A stretch of DNA of 64,000 nucleotides from Chromatiales bacterium (ex Bugula neritina AB1) (GTDB lineage Bacteria; Pseudomonadota; Gammaproteobacteria; Granulosicoccales; Granulosicoccaceae): NCBI GenBank assembly GCA_001730015.1, contig MDLA01000194.1, forward strand, positions 1 through 64,000. Reading direction: 5' to 3'. Each line of letters begins with the position of its first letter. Within the stretch, counting starts at the first letter, position 1. Both the position numbers and the translations under genes were made by a program. Below are positions 26,031 through 35,495 of this stretch, in pieces. The notes under the pieces were generated by a model. That model did no database searches, was not told the origin of the DNA, and worked only from the letters and a program-made list of their open reading frames with translations.

Positions 26031-28490
26031 TTACCTTTTTAACAGCACTTCAAGCGCCGTCTGGCGAAGACTTGTATCCTGTTGCCGCACAGCCATTGCC
26101 AGCGCCTTGCGCGTGCCGACAAACACAGCCAGACTCCGCGCCCGCGTCAGCCCGGTATAGATCAGATTCCGGTAGAGCATTTTAAAATGCTGCGTCAGCA
26201 CCGGAATGATCACCGTTTTAAACTCACTGCCCTGAGATTTATGTATGGTTATCGCATAGGCGAGATCGAGCTCGGTGATATCCTCCTTTTTATAATCCAC
26301 AAGCCGCCCATCCGGATAAAACGATATTTCACAAGTGAGGTTTTCAGTATCGATACGGTTTATTTTACCGATATCACCGTTAAAAACATTCAGCTCGTAA
26401 TTGTTCTTTCTATGAATCACCCGGTCGCCCTCGCGGAAAATCCGGTCTCCTATACTCAGCTGGCATTTCGTCGGATTCGGCGGATTGGCTTTTTCCTGAA
26501 TCACCTTGTTAAGACTAATAGTCCCGAGTGATCCCTTGGTCATTGGCGTGAGAATTTGAATCTCGGTGTCTTTGCCCTGATATTTAGGTATCCACTTAAG
26601 GTATAGATTTACAACCGTATCCACACAGGATAGCGCATAGTGCAGAGACGACCACGGATGCACTTCCTCAAGCACCGATTTAAGCGCATCAACGTCTCTA
26701 TCTGTTTTATGTAGCGATTCAAGATCAACATGGGCAAATTTCTCCGGCACGGTAAAATCCTGTTCATAGGCAGAAGTAATAACCTGATCCGTTCGAAATT
26801 CATAGGGCGAACGCTCTGACAATTGCTCAAGCTCAGCCTGCTTCCAGTCAAAATAGCGCTTGACTCTTGAAATAAATCCGATTTGCTCCTGAGTTGCTTC
26901 ATCTGAATCGAGAAACAGACAATCCGTACCATCCTGCCAGTGAGTAGGTGTTTTAAATGGCGAATCGACATACGGCACCCGGCCTTCATTAATCTGATGA
27001 GCGTATTGAATGATCTGTGACTCCCTCGCCTGCCGGAATACAGTCAGAAGCCGGAAACACGGAATTACGCCCGAGGAAATTATATCTTTCAATACATTGC
27101 CAGCACCGACAGATGGCAGTTGATCCGCATCACCTATAAATAAAACCTGACAACCGGGCGGTACTGCCTTCAGTAAGGAAGCCGACAGGCTTATATCCAG
27201 CATGGAGCATTCATCGACGATCAGAAAATCGGCATCCAGCGGGTTCTCTTCGTTGTGCTTGAATGTACCGCTCTGCCAGACCAGCATACGATGAATTGTT
27301 TTCGCCTCCCGCCCGATCACTTCCGCCATTCGTTGCGTGGCACGACCTGTTGGAGCCGACAGCAGCACCCGTCGCCCCATCGCCTCAAGCAAGCGCACAA
27401 TAACCAGAGTCGTGGTAGTTTTACCGCAGCCGGGGCCGCCAGTGAGCACGGAAAATCCCTGAGTCACAACGCCTTGCACAGCAGCCGACTGCTCACCGCT
27501 CAACTTCAGCTCATGCCTTTGTGTGTATTGCCCCAGCCAGCGTGCGACCCTGTCCCGATCAACCTCCAGGCCTCCACTCAAGCGATCCAGATGTTCCGCT
27601 ACAGACGCTTCATCGTAAAACAGTGATTTAGAATAAAAGCAGGCACAAGAGGTATTGTCGATAACAAGATTACGCACACGCAGCTGATCGTCATCGCGCA
27701 TAACCGCAAGGTCGTTGGAAAGCCGGTCAGCTAAATCAAGTTCAATCAGCTCCATCACCCCCTCGCGAATCTGTTGCTGCGTCAGGAAGCAATGACCATG
27801 TTCCCGACTCGCCGCCAGTACATGCTTGATCGCCGCCATAATCCGCTGCGTGCTATCGAGAGCAAAACCCAGACTGAGCGCAATGTTATCAGCCGAGAAA
27901 AAACCGATTCCATAGATATCATTAGACAGGCGATACGGATCGCTACTGACAATATTTATCGCCTGTTCACCGTAGGATTTGAAAATCCGCACAGCAAATA
28001 AAGTACTGATTCCGTGCCCCTGCAGAAACATCATCACATCTCTGATTGCCCGATGCTCAACCCAGGCTTTTTCTATCATCACCAGCTTCTTCGATGCGAT
28101 ACCCGGCACCTTCGTCAGCTGTTTAATTTCATTTTCAAACACATTGAGTGTATCGCCGCCGAAATGCCTGACAATTCTTTTAGCTGTCTTCGGCCCCACC
28201 CCTTTTATAAGACCGGAACCAAGGTACTTTTCAATCGCCGCCGTCGTTGCCGGTTTTTTCTCTACCGCTTTCGTTGCCTTAAACTGACGCCCGTACTTAC
28301 GATCAGTAACCCAGCTGCCCTCGAACGACATAGTCGCACCAGCAAAAACCCGGGTTTGATGAACGGTAACCGTTTCCTGCTGCGCCGGATTGTCCAGCGG
28401 CTGTAAACGCAGCACAGACCAGCCATTAGCCGGGTTATGGTAGGTAATCCGACTGACTATTCCAGTCAGTTTTTCGTCAATACGGTTCAC
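26031..28490 (-). CDS. recD2: RecD2-type ATP-dependent DNA helicase
   Basis: 819 residues, a superfamily 1B helicase. An N-terminal OB-like part (LTGIVSRITYHNPANGWSVLRL) is followed by helix-hairpin-helix motifs (about 90-210, GVGPKTAKRIVRHFG). Then come Walker A GGPGCGKTTTT (about 350), GRATQRMAEV (motif Ia), Walker B IVDECSM (about 423), GDADQLPSVGAGNVL (motif III), ITIHKSQGSEFKTVIIPV (about 755) and the motif VI region YTGLTRARSLAVFVG. Longer than typical RecD2 (about 740) because of an inserted segment of about 130 residues around 510-640, between motifs III and V. RecD2 acts in repair and replication-fork maintenance without RecBC. The gene stands alone. Confidence 0.93.
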   Translation of the reverse strand: MNRIDEKLTGIVSRITYHNPANGWSVLRLQPLDNPAQQETVTVHQTRVFAGATMSFEGSWVTDRKYGRQFKATKAVEKKPATTAAIEKYLGSGLIKGVGPKTAKRIVRHFGGDTLNVFENEIKQLTKVPGIASKKLVMIEKAWVEHRAIRDVMMFLQGHGISTLFAVRIFKSYGEQAINIVSSDPYRLSNDIYGIGFFSADNIALSLGFALDSTQRIMAAIKHVLAASREHGHCFLTQQQIREGVMELIELDLADRLSNDLAVMRDDDQLRVRNLVIDNTSCACFYSKSLFYDEASVAEHLDRLSGGLEVDRDRVARWLGQYTQRHELKLSGEQSAAVQGVVTQGFSVLTGGPGCGKTTTTLVIVRLLEAMGRRVLLSAPTGRATQRMAEVIGREAKTIHRMLVWQSGTFKHNEENPLDADFLIVDECSMLDISLSASLLKAVPPGCQVLFIGDADQLPSVGAGNVLKDIISSGVIPCFRLLTVFRQARESQIIQYAHQINEGRVPYVDSPFKTPTHWQDGTDCLFLDSDEATQEQIGFISRVKRYFDWKQAELEQLSERSPYEFRTDQVITSAYEQDFTVPEKFAHVDLESLHKTDRDVDALKSVLEEVHPWSSLHYALSCVDTVVNLYLKWIPKYQGKDTEIQILTPMTKGSLGTISLNKVIQEKANPPNPTKCQLSIGDRIFREGDRVIHRKNNYELNVFNGDIGKINRIDTENLTCEISFYPDGRLVDYKKEDITELDLAYAITIHKSQGSEFKTVIIPVLTQHFKMLYRNLIYTGLTRARSLAVFVGTRKALAMAVRQQDTSLRQTALEVLLKR

Positions 28491-28976
28491 GTCAAAATGC
28501 TATTCCGGGTAAACACTACTGAAACGGAAACTGCCGAAACCTCTTATCCGGCGTAACCATAACATACAGAAAGCATCAATGATAAAGAGTAGAAAACCAG
28601 CCCGTTGAGCTAAGGTCTCAATTGTCAAGGACACTGCAACCCACAAACAGAACTGAATTTTGGAGAAACCGAATCCCTGTGTTATCTGATTGTGGGACTG
28701 AGTAAGCCCGGACATCCGTTTAGACTATAAATTGAGCTACTAGTGATCTTATGTTTACATCAGATTGACTACACAGAGAGACACTTGTGCGAAATACCTT
28801 TGATACCGGGAAACACTCCACATGTTTTTTCTACAAATACATCATGTATCACAGCAGAATTATTACAATAGCCCAGCCAGTCGGGACCTCACTTTAACCG
28901 GCATTTTAACCGGTTACTCGTTTTAATACTCAAAAATAAAGAGTACAGTGGGGCCAAGAATACAGAGGGGGCAATT
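28491..28976. other. Intergenic, no recognised feature
   Basis: Nearly 490 bp upstream of recD2, AT-richer than its surroundings. A 71-codon frame exists on the minus strand (28500-28715), but it has no recognisable motif and atypical composition, so I do not call it a gene. The recD2 promoter must lie here. The region borders the transposase remnant and is probably decayed mobile DNA. Confidence 0.45.
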
Positions 28977-29758
28977 CTACATTTCAGCTATTTCTGCTCT
29001 CAATAATTTATACTCCGCTAATGTATTTCCATCTGATCCCATCAGTTTATTCAACTTTCCCACTACCGTTGATATCGCGCTCTAGCCCGCAACTTGAAAC
29101 CCCTCCGCGAGTTCCAACGATGTTATTTCCGTTTTTTCCTGTGTCAACTTCATCGCCATCCATCGGGATACATTTCTCTCATGCCTCCCTCTTTTTGTTT
29201 TCAATATTTCTGCCTCCGTACAACCACAGTGCTCACACATTATCTTAACTACATTTTCATATAGAACCATTGATCGCGCACTATTTACCTAACTGCCTTC
29301 TGAAAACGCATAAAGATAGGTTATACCAACAAATTCCTAGCTGCCCGCACCGCCGGCCAATTATCTTTTGAATAAAACCTCTCTGCCTCTGCATCAACTC
29401 CATGATCCACATATCGAGCGTATACCCTGGTCGTTGGCCTGAAACCAGATCTCTAAAAACCATTTAGTTAATCGGCCACTCTGGTGCGTCTATCTATTTT
29501 AGTACAGAGAATAATCCCCATACACATGGTGTATCGCCCTGCCCGGATTCCATCTCAGGCTATGTATTAGCAAATGGTAGTGACCCCCAATCCGGCAATA
29601 CCCGTCTATATCCACACCGAATCGCTTATTTTCCTACTCCAAGTACAATAAAACACTTCATAATACTTCGATCCATGAAATACATTCCGACGCCCTCTAC
29701 CACGATTCATAACGTGATAATACGCCCCTTCATACTCCACTCGCTGTAGTCTCGCCAT
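28977..29758 (-). pseudogene. REP-associated tyrosine transposase (RAYT), degenerate
   Basis: Reading the minus strand from ATG 29758 gives MARLQRVEYEGAYYHVMNRG, the classic RAYT (TnpA-REP, Y1/HUH fold) N-terminus. It stops at a TAG within 50 codons. Fragments continue in other frames: VDHGVDAEAERFYSKDNWPAV (about 29380-29420), and a DnaA-like C-terminal domain, VVKIMCEHCGCTEAEILKTKRG ... SRWMAMKLTQEK ... LAEGFQVAG. That domain has an in-frame stop and then STVVGKLNKLMGSDG, ending at 28977. RAYTs mobilise REP palindromes using a catalytic Tyr. Multiple stops and frameshifts mean this copy is dead. No REP array is obvious next to it. Confidence 0.85.
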
Positions 29759-30182
29759 AATCCACCAAATAGCACATTTATAACTGATTTTTAGACTTGA
29801 CCCCTTTAGGCTCCGCTCACAGACTCCCGCATAACTCTCGTAACCCCAGCTACCTGATGAGAACTCCAGTACGCTCGTAAAACAAGAACACTACCGCATT
29901 GTAACCATCGATCTGGTTTTACAGCGGCAGGACAATAATTACTTGTGTCAATTCGCAAAGAATCCCTGTATTTTCATGCTGATGCCTGACAGTGGCGAGG
30001 TAGTACAATGACCCCATAGATCCTGATTTTGCCACATGCTCAGCAGATACTCGGGAGCCTCAACTATGTGCCTGGCATCCGATACACTGATCATAGTCAT
30101 CAGGGTTCTTTTTTATTTGTTGCGGGGTTAACGCGAACTAATTGAGATGCTTTCATTCGAAAGTACCTGAGGTTGCAGTACA
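29759..30182. other. Gene-poor interval between transposase remnant and inverted-repeat elements
   Basis: About 420 bp with no supported gene. Short open stretches on the minus strand around 30000-30100 look protein-like in composition but match no family I recognise. Probably decayed mobile DNA left beside the RAYT remnant. Confidence 0.4.
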
Positions 30183-30186
30183 CTAG

Positions 30187-30303
30187 GAGCCTGTCCGAGA
30201 ACTAGAAAAATAGAATTATACATACCAGATATAGAGATAAGTAAGATCACAATCGCTACATATGGTATGTCGTTTTGTAAAATTCCAGTTCTCGGACAGC
30301 CAC
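30187..30303 (+). mobile_element. 117-bp non-autonomous inverted-repeat element (MITE family 3)
   Basis: The ends are GAGCCTGTCCGAGAACTAG and, inward from the right, GTGGCTGTCCGAGAACTGG, with pairing that extends discontinuously for about 40 bases, so most of the element can fold back on itself. Flanked by CTAG at 30183-30186 and 30304-30307. The terminal repeat is related to that of the 158-bp family (GAGCCTGTC-GAGAA), which suggests mobilisation by related transposases. Non-coding. It directly abuts the 158-bp copy B, sharing one CTAG. Confidence 0.82.
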
Positions 30304-30307
30304 CTAG

Positions 30308-30465
30308 GAGCCTGTCTGAGAATGAGGATCTCCTGCGGACGCGATCTTTTGGCCAGAAATTCTGATCAATTTCGTTAAATATGAATGACTATTCGCCTTA
30401 ATCAATCAAAATATTTGACTCAAAACCTCACGCCCTCGCTACGACCCTCATTCTCAGACAAACTC
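30308..30465 (+). mobile_element. 158-bp non-autonomous inverted-repeat element (MITE family 2, copy B)
   Basis: Same length and a closely similar interior (shared runs such as GATCTTTTGGCCAG-like and CAAAACCTCACGCCCTCGCT) as the copy at 16724-16881. Its ends are GAGCCTGTCTGAGAATGAGG and, from the right, GAGTTTGTCTGAGAATGAGG. It is flanked by CTAG at 30304-30307 and 30466-30469, a perfect 4-bp duplication. It sits about 60 bp upstream of the ABC-CNBD gene, so it may contribute promoter or leader sequence to that gene. Confidence 0.88.
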
Positions 30466-30527
30466 CTAGCAGCGCAGTACACGCCAAACCTGATCAAACA
30501 CATGCAACATCCCTAAGAGAACAGTTG

Positions 30528-33500
30528 ATGGAAAAAAGCCTTTTTACCTTCATTTGGAGGTACTCTAAGAAGGATCAGATCATACTTTTGCTGGTCACTC
30601 TGCTGACCTTCCCGATACTTTATGTGACTCTCGAACTGCCCAAGCGGATCATTAACGATGCCATTGGCGGAGCCGGAGAGAATATTTCGCTTCTTGGTAC
30701 TTCGCTTACCCAGGTTCAGTTTCTACTGTTCCTCTGCGGGGCATTTCTGCTAGCGGTTCTGGCGAACGGGCTGTTGAAGATGCGACTGAATACCATGAAG
30801 GGTGTTCTCGCTGAACGGTTACTGCGCCGATTCCGCTACCAGCTGCTGACCCGCATTCTGCGTTTTCCACGACCGTATTTTCGCAGCACAAGCCAGGGTG
30901 AGCTTGTTTCGATGGTGACTTCAGAAGCAGAACCCATGGGCGGGATCATGGGGGACATGTTATCCCGGCCAGTACTCCAGGCAGGGCAGATGATCACCAT
31001 TCTGATCTTTCTATTCGCCCAGAGCTTATGGTTCGGGTTGGCCGCAATTGCGTTGATACCATTGCAGGCGTGGATCATCCCTAAGTTGCAGCAACAGATT
31101 AATCTGCTCAACAAAACCCGGATACAAGAGGTCCGTAAACTCGCTGCCGATATTGGCGAGACTGCCGCGGGGGTGAGTGATATCCGCACCAATGGCGGAT
31201 TGCGCTACAGAATGTCGCTGTTCTCAAACCGGCTGGGCAATCTGTACGACATTCGCTTTGAAATTTATCAGAAGAAGTTCTTTATGAAATTTCTGAACAA
31301 TTTCATCAATCAGCTGACGCCGTTTTTTTTCTACGCGGCTGGCGGCTACCTGGCGATCAAGGGGCATATCTCGGTTGGCGCTCTGGTGGCGGCTTTAGCA
31401 GCCTATAAGGATATGTCTTCCCCCTGGAAGGAGCTGCTGGCTTTTTACAACCAGACGCAGGATATGGCGTTGCGATGGCAGGTTGTAACCGAACGCTTCG
31501 CACCTAAATCTCTGGTCGACGAAAGCTTGTTTGAGGGTGCGCCGGCAGATGCCGGCAGCTTGAAGGGTGAGATTAAAATCAGTGATGTGACCGTTCTCGG
31601 TGAAGAGGGCCAAACCGTGCTGGAAGATTTAAATCTTACCATTCCCCACGGCGCGCGTGTGGCTGTAAAAACCAACAACGAAACCGAAGCTCTGGCATTC
31701 GCTGACCTGCTGACTCGGGAAGTCATTCCTAAACGCGGGTCCATTAAAATTGCCGGGCGCGACCTGAACACCATTCATCAGGTGACTTTGACCAATAGCG
31801 TCGGCTACGCACACTCCAACCCGCATATCCTGCAGGGCACCCTGGGCGAGAATATCCTATTACCGTTTAAAAACAGGCCCGTTGCGGGATCAGACACTAC
31901 TACTTCAGGTAACGAATTTCAGCTTAAGGCCGGCCAATCCGGCAATAGCCTGGATCCGTTTGACGCTGAATGGGTTGACCCTACAATTGCCGGACTGCAG
32001 TCTACAGACGAGATTCGAGATTGGTGGTTCCAACTGGTTCAGGCTATGGGGATCGATGATTTCATGGTGCGTCGCGCCCTGCGCTCGCGGCTTGAGTCGG
32101 GGGATCATAAAAAGCTGGCCGATGAAATAGTACGGCTGAGGCCCGAAATAGCGGAGCGTCTTAAGAAGGCCGGACTAGATGATATTGTGCATGTTTATCA
32201 TCCGGAAAAATTCAACCCGGTGTCACCGCTGGGCAGCAATCTTCTCTACGCCCTGCCCACCCGTATGCTGACGCAATTGTCCTTGTCGCAAGACCAGAAC
32301 TTTGTACGCTTATTACGCGAACAGGGGATTGCTGATGAGCTAATGCAAATGTCTGCAACTCTAATTGAAAGCTTGTGGGCAACCTTTGGCAATGATGGCA
32401 CAAGTCACCCGCTTTTCAGACGTTTGAACCTGGACGAAGAGCTATATCATCGCCTCGGCGCTATCATCACTAAACGACGTGACGTTGGCGATACCGGTCT
32501 CCCGCCGGAAGATTATTCATTAATGCTGACGATGCCGTTTGCTTTTTCTGCAGAGCAAATCGGGCCGGCATTCAGTGAGGCACTTAAAGAACGCGTTTTG
32601 CACATTCGAAATACAAGCGCCACGCAAATGGTGCAGGCAATGGACGGTTTGTTCGAAACAATCGATCCTGAAAAATACATACCGGTGATGACGGTAATGG
32701 GCAACGCAATCTTTGGACGTATCTCCGGCATTGCCGGTGCACGGGAGACGTTAATCGAAGATATAGTGGTTGATGTTCTGAGTGAGCATGGGTTACGGCG
32801 GCTGGCAGCGCAATCGATTCACGATCTGGTCACATCGCCGGGTGGTGACAACCTGCCCGCCGTTTTCCGCGAGCGTGTCGCATTTAGTCGTGCTGGAATA
32901 AAGAAGCCGAATATCCTGATTCTTGGGAATTCACTTGCAAGCCATGATGGCGAAGCGCGTGATCAAATGAGAGACCGCATTAGCAAACTGATGCCGGATA
33001 CAACCAAGATTTTCATCGAGCGAGATATTCCAAACCCGGAAAGCTATGATCTCTTTGTTGAGATTATTGATGGGCGAATCGACGGAGCTGCCCGCCAGGT
33101 ACCGGCAGAGGAGACAGATGCAAGTCAGGATCTCAACCGTAAAATTGACGCGATTGCCAGAACTGAGTTGTTTGGCGAACTTGACCGCAATCAGCAGCGA
33201 CTACTGGCGTTTGGCTCCAAGTGGTATAAAGCGGAGCCGGGACGAACTATTTTTGCAGTAGGCGAGGAGGCTGATGCTGCCTATCTGTGCATCAAGGGTT
33301 CGGCCGGGCTGTATTGGTCAGTTGAAAACATAGAGAAGCGAATGGTATCCAAGATTGTCCCGGGGCGACTAATTGGAGATCTTTCGGTTATTCTGAGTGA
33401 ACGACGCTCGCTCGACCTTGTCGCCATAGAAGAATGTATATTCTTGCGAATCGGTGCCAGCGACCTAATGGCGGTGATAGAAAACGACGCCTTGGTTGCG

Positions 33501-33623
33501 TCCAGCTTAATGCGGTCAGTGGCAGAAAACCTGATGGGTGCGGTAGATACATTGCGTACCATGCGAACGTATTCGGCAGAACGCGGGGTGGACTTCTCAG
33601 ATTTTGATGCAGCGAAAAAATAA
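30528..33623 (+). CDS. ABC-exporter-like protein with degenerate nucleotide-binding domain, large insertion and C-terminal cyclic-nucleotide-binding domain
   Basis: 1031 residues from ATG 30528 (AAGAGA upstream). Residues 1-330: six-helix ABC exporter membrane domain. Residues about 350-445: start of an NBD-like fold, but the Walker A position reads ARVAVKTNNETEA with no GxxGxGK[ST]. Residues about 445-765: a largely helical insertion. About 775-800: the signature and Walker B positions read NLPAVFRERVAFSRAG and NILILGNSLAS, lacking LSGGQ and the DE pair; the H-loop His is also gone (IFIERDIPNPES). About 880-1010: a CRP-like CNBD with GRLIGDLSVILSERRS as its phosphate-binding cassette. It therefore cannot hydrolyse ATP in the normal way. 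It may be a ligand-gated scaffold or channel. No partner ABC subunit is adjacent. Confidence 0.85.
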   Translation: MEKSLFTFIWRYSKKDQIILLLVTLLTFPILYVTLELPKRIINDAIGGAGENISLLGTSLTQVQFLLFLCGAFLLAVLANGLLKMRLNTMKGVLAERLLRRFRYQLLTRILRFPRPYFRSTSQGELVSMVTSEAEPMGGIMGDMLSRPVLQAGQMITILIFLFAQSLWFGLAAIALIPLQAWIIPKLQQQINLLNKTRIQEVRKLAADIGETAAGVSDIRTNGGLRYRMSLFSNRLGNLYDIRFEIYQKKFFMKFLNNFINQLTPFFFYAAGGYLAIKGHISVGALVAALAAYKDMSSPWKELLAFYNQTQDMALRWQVVTERFAPKSLVDESLFEGAPADAGSLKGEIKISDVTVLGEEGQTVLEDLNLTIPHGARVAVKTNNETEALAFADLLTREVIPKRGSIKIAGRDLNTIHQVTLTNSVGYAHSNPHILQGTLGENILLPFKNRPVAGSDTTTSGNEFQLKAGQSGNSLDPFDAEWVDPTIAGLQSTDEIRDWWFQLVQAMGIDDFMVRRALRSRLESGDHKKLADEIVRLRPEIAERLKKAGLDDIVHVYHPEKFNPVSPLGSNLLYALPTRMLTQLSLSQDQNFVRLLREQGIADELMQMSATLIESLWATFGNDGTSHPLFRRLNLDEELYHRLGAIITKRRDVGDTGLPPEDYSLMLTMPFAFSAEQIGPAFSEALKERVLHIRNTSATQMVQAMDGLFETIDPEKYIPVMTVMGNAIFGRISGIAGARETLIEDIVVDVLSEHGLRRLAAQSIHDLVTSPGGDNLPAVFRERVAFSRAGIKKPNILILGNSLASHDGEARDQMRDRISKLMPDTTKIFIERDIPNPESYDLFVEIIDGRIDGAARQVPAEETDASQDLNRKIDAIARTELFGELDRNQQRLLAFGSKWYKAEPGRTIFAVGEEADAAYLCIKGSAGLYWSVENIEKRMVSKIVPGRLIGDLSVILSERRSLDLVAIEECIFLRIGASDLMAVIENDALVASSLMRSVAENLMGAVDTLRTMRTYSAERGVDFSDFDAAKK

Positions 33624-33643
33624 ACCGCAGTCTTCAATAAAAC

Positions 33644-33833
33644 TACCCCGGTGTTGCATAAAATTTAGATCCAGGAGCTTATAGAGCAGTATAAAAGGTG
33701 CTGTACGGAGTATTTACTGGATTGAGCCTGGTCATTCTAAGTAATAATCGGGAAAAACGAGTACAGCGCCCTAGATTCTGCTACAGAAGCAGCGCAGCGG
33801 TTCCGGGCCGAAAATTCATGCCACACCAGTGTA
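33644..33833 (-). mobile_element. Non-autonomous inverted-repeat element (MITE family 1, copy B)
   Basis: About 186 bp between TA dinucleotides. It has the same terminal repeat (CCCCGGTGTTGCATAAAATT on one side) and interior as copy A at 251-441, in opposite orientation, e.g. the shared GAACCGCTGCGCTGCTTCT run. It lies 20 bp after the ABC-CNBD stop and 45 bp before the RtcB-family start, with no effect on either reading frame. It could serve as transcription boundary or spacer between the two genes. Confidence 0.82.
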
Positions 33834-33878
33834 AACAATAGAGTTTCCACAAGAAAATCTAGAACAAAGGAGACGATC

Positions 33879-35321
33879 ATGAATGATCAGATGAAGTACA
33901 ACGGACAAGATCTTATAGCAATGGGCTGCCCCCGGGGGCGTGAATTCGGGGAGATCCTGCGCCTGGTTAATGCAGAGCCGCACACACCCGAGCAGGTGCA
34001 GGCATTGATACAATCGCGTCAACCTCTGCCAGCACTGGAACAGCGCCAAACTGCTGCACCCTGCCAGTACAATATTTCTGCCGACAACGATATAGAAAAA
34101 AATAATGTCGAGGCGGTTCGCAAAACCATGGATGTTGTACTTTGCACTCCCGTTGTTGTTGAGGGCGCGGTTATGCCTGATGCCTGTCCGGCGGGGCCTG
34201 TCGGTACGATCCCAGTTGGCGGGGTGGTAGCGGCACGGGATGCGATTATTCCCGGTATGCACTCGGCAGATATTTGTTGTTCGCTTATGGCAACTGTGTT
34301 TGAAAACTCGTCTCCCGCACAGGTGATGGATGCAGCTCACAACGCTACGCATTTCGGCCCGGGAGGTCGCGAGACTGAGCGCGCAGTTGCGCTATCGGAT
34401 TCATTAGCAGAGGCAGTAGCGGCGTTACCGTACCCGGGTCTTCGCGATATCGCACATACGCATATGGGCACACAGGGTGACGGAAACCACTTTATGTTTG
34501 TTGGTACGCTAGAATCCACCGGCCAGACTGTATTGGTAACCCACCATGGTTCCAGGGGTTTTGGTGCCCGCCTGTTCAAGCAAGGTATGAAGATGGCATT
34601 GCAGTGGCGTGACAAGCTTTCACCAACGACCGCTAAAGCCAACGCATGGATTCCTTTCGATACCGACGATGGACAAAGCTACTGGCAGGCATTGCAGGTG
34701 GTGCGCGCCTGGACCAGGGAAAATCATGAGTGCCTTCACGATATGACGCTTGAATCGGTCAACGGTGAGATCAGTACGCGCTTCTGGAATGAGCACAACT
34801 TTGTGTTTCGCGAAGAGCAGAATGGCAGCAATCTTTTTTGGCACGCCAAAGGAGCTACTCCTATTCATAACGATTTCATGGAAGACACCAGCGGTGTGCA
34901 AATTGTGCCACTCAATATGGCGCAGCCTGTATTGTTTGTGAAAGGTGAACGCAATGCATCTAATCGGGGGTTTGCTCCTCACGGTGCGGGGCGGAATATG
35001 AGTCGTACACAGCACAAGAAAAAGATGTCGGGGCGAACTGATGCAGAAATTCTAGAGGCAGAAACCAAGGGGCTTGATGTCCGGTTTTATTCTGGAATTA
35101 CTGATATCTCAGAGTTACCCGGTGCGTACAAAAACGCTGATACCGTTGTGCGTGATATGGACGCGTTTTCGCTCGCCAGTGTGGTTGACAAGGTTCTTCC
35201 TTATGGATCAATCATGGCTGGCGACTGGCAGAAAAACGCTCCGTGGCGTCTGAAGCGCAAGCAACGGACGTTACAGAAGAAGGAACAGCAACGTGAAAAA
35301 AAGCGCTTGTCTGACCTCTAA
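33879..35321 (+). CDS. RtcB-family RNA ligase-like protein
   Basis: 480 residues with a strong AAGGAG before ATG 33879. RtcB landmarks: IPVGGVVAARDAIIPGMHSADICCSL (manganese Asp/Cys region), HMGTQGDGNHFMFVG, THHGSRGFG, KGATPI and APHGAGRNMSRTQ, whose HGAGR His is the guanylylation site. RtcB joins 2',3'-cyclic-phosphate RNA ends to 5'-OH ends using GTP and Mn. This member is the divergent group often annotated RtcB2 (CC rather than CG after the Asp). It stands alone without archease or RtcA, and a strong terminator follows. The C-terminal 25 residues are very Lys/Arg/Gln-rich (KRKQRTLQKKEQQREKKR), which suggests RNA contact. Confidence 0.9.
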   Translation: MNDQMKYNGQDLIAMGCPRGREFGEILRLVNAEPHTPEQVQALIQSRQPLPALEQRQTAAPCQYNISADNDIEKNNVEAVRKTMDVVLCTPVVVEGAVMPDACPAGPVGTIPVGGVVAARDAIIPGMHSADICCSLMATVFENSSPAQVMDAAHNATHFGPGGRETERAVALSDSLAEAVAALPYPGLRDIAHTHMGTQGDGNHFMFVGTLESTGQTVLVTHHGSRGFGARLFKQGMKMALQWRDKLSPTTAKANAWIPFDTDDGQSYWQALQVVRAWTRENHECLHDMTLESVNGEISTRFWNEHNFVFREEQNGSNLFWHAKGATPIHNDFMEDTSGVQIVPLNMAQPVLFVKGERNASNRGFAPHGAGRNMSRTQHKKKMSGRTDAEILEAETKGLDVRFYSGITDISELPGAYKNADTVVRDMDAFSLASVVDKVLPYGSIMAGDWQKNAPWRLKRKQRTLQKKEQQREKKRLSDL

Positions 35322-35356
35322 AATGTAGTGTCACCAAAGAAGTGAGAAGTAATATT

Positions 35357-35386
35357 ACGCCGCCTGGAATGGGGCGGCGTTTTTTG
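35357..35386 (+). terminator. Rho-independent terminator after RtcB-family gene
   Basis: ACGCCGCC pairs with GGCGGCGT over a short loop (35357-35379) and is followed by six T. It lies 36 bp after the RtcB stop codon, in the right orientation to end its transcript. Confidence 0.9.
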
Positions 35387-35495
35387 TGGTTTAGCCTACG
35401 CACTGGATTGACGTTATCTCACTTATGAGCGCAGCAACTGGCTGTTGATTTTTATTTCACGATTCCTTTTTACTCTCTTGCACATTTCGGCAGAG

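Noticed and set aside
28500..28715. 71-codon minus-strand frame beyond the recD2 start
   Set aside because: No motif, unlike the composition of neighbouring genes, and in a region of decayed mobile DNA.
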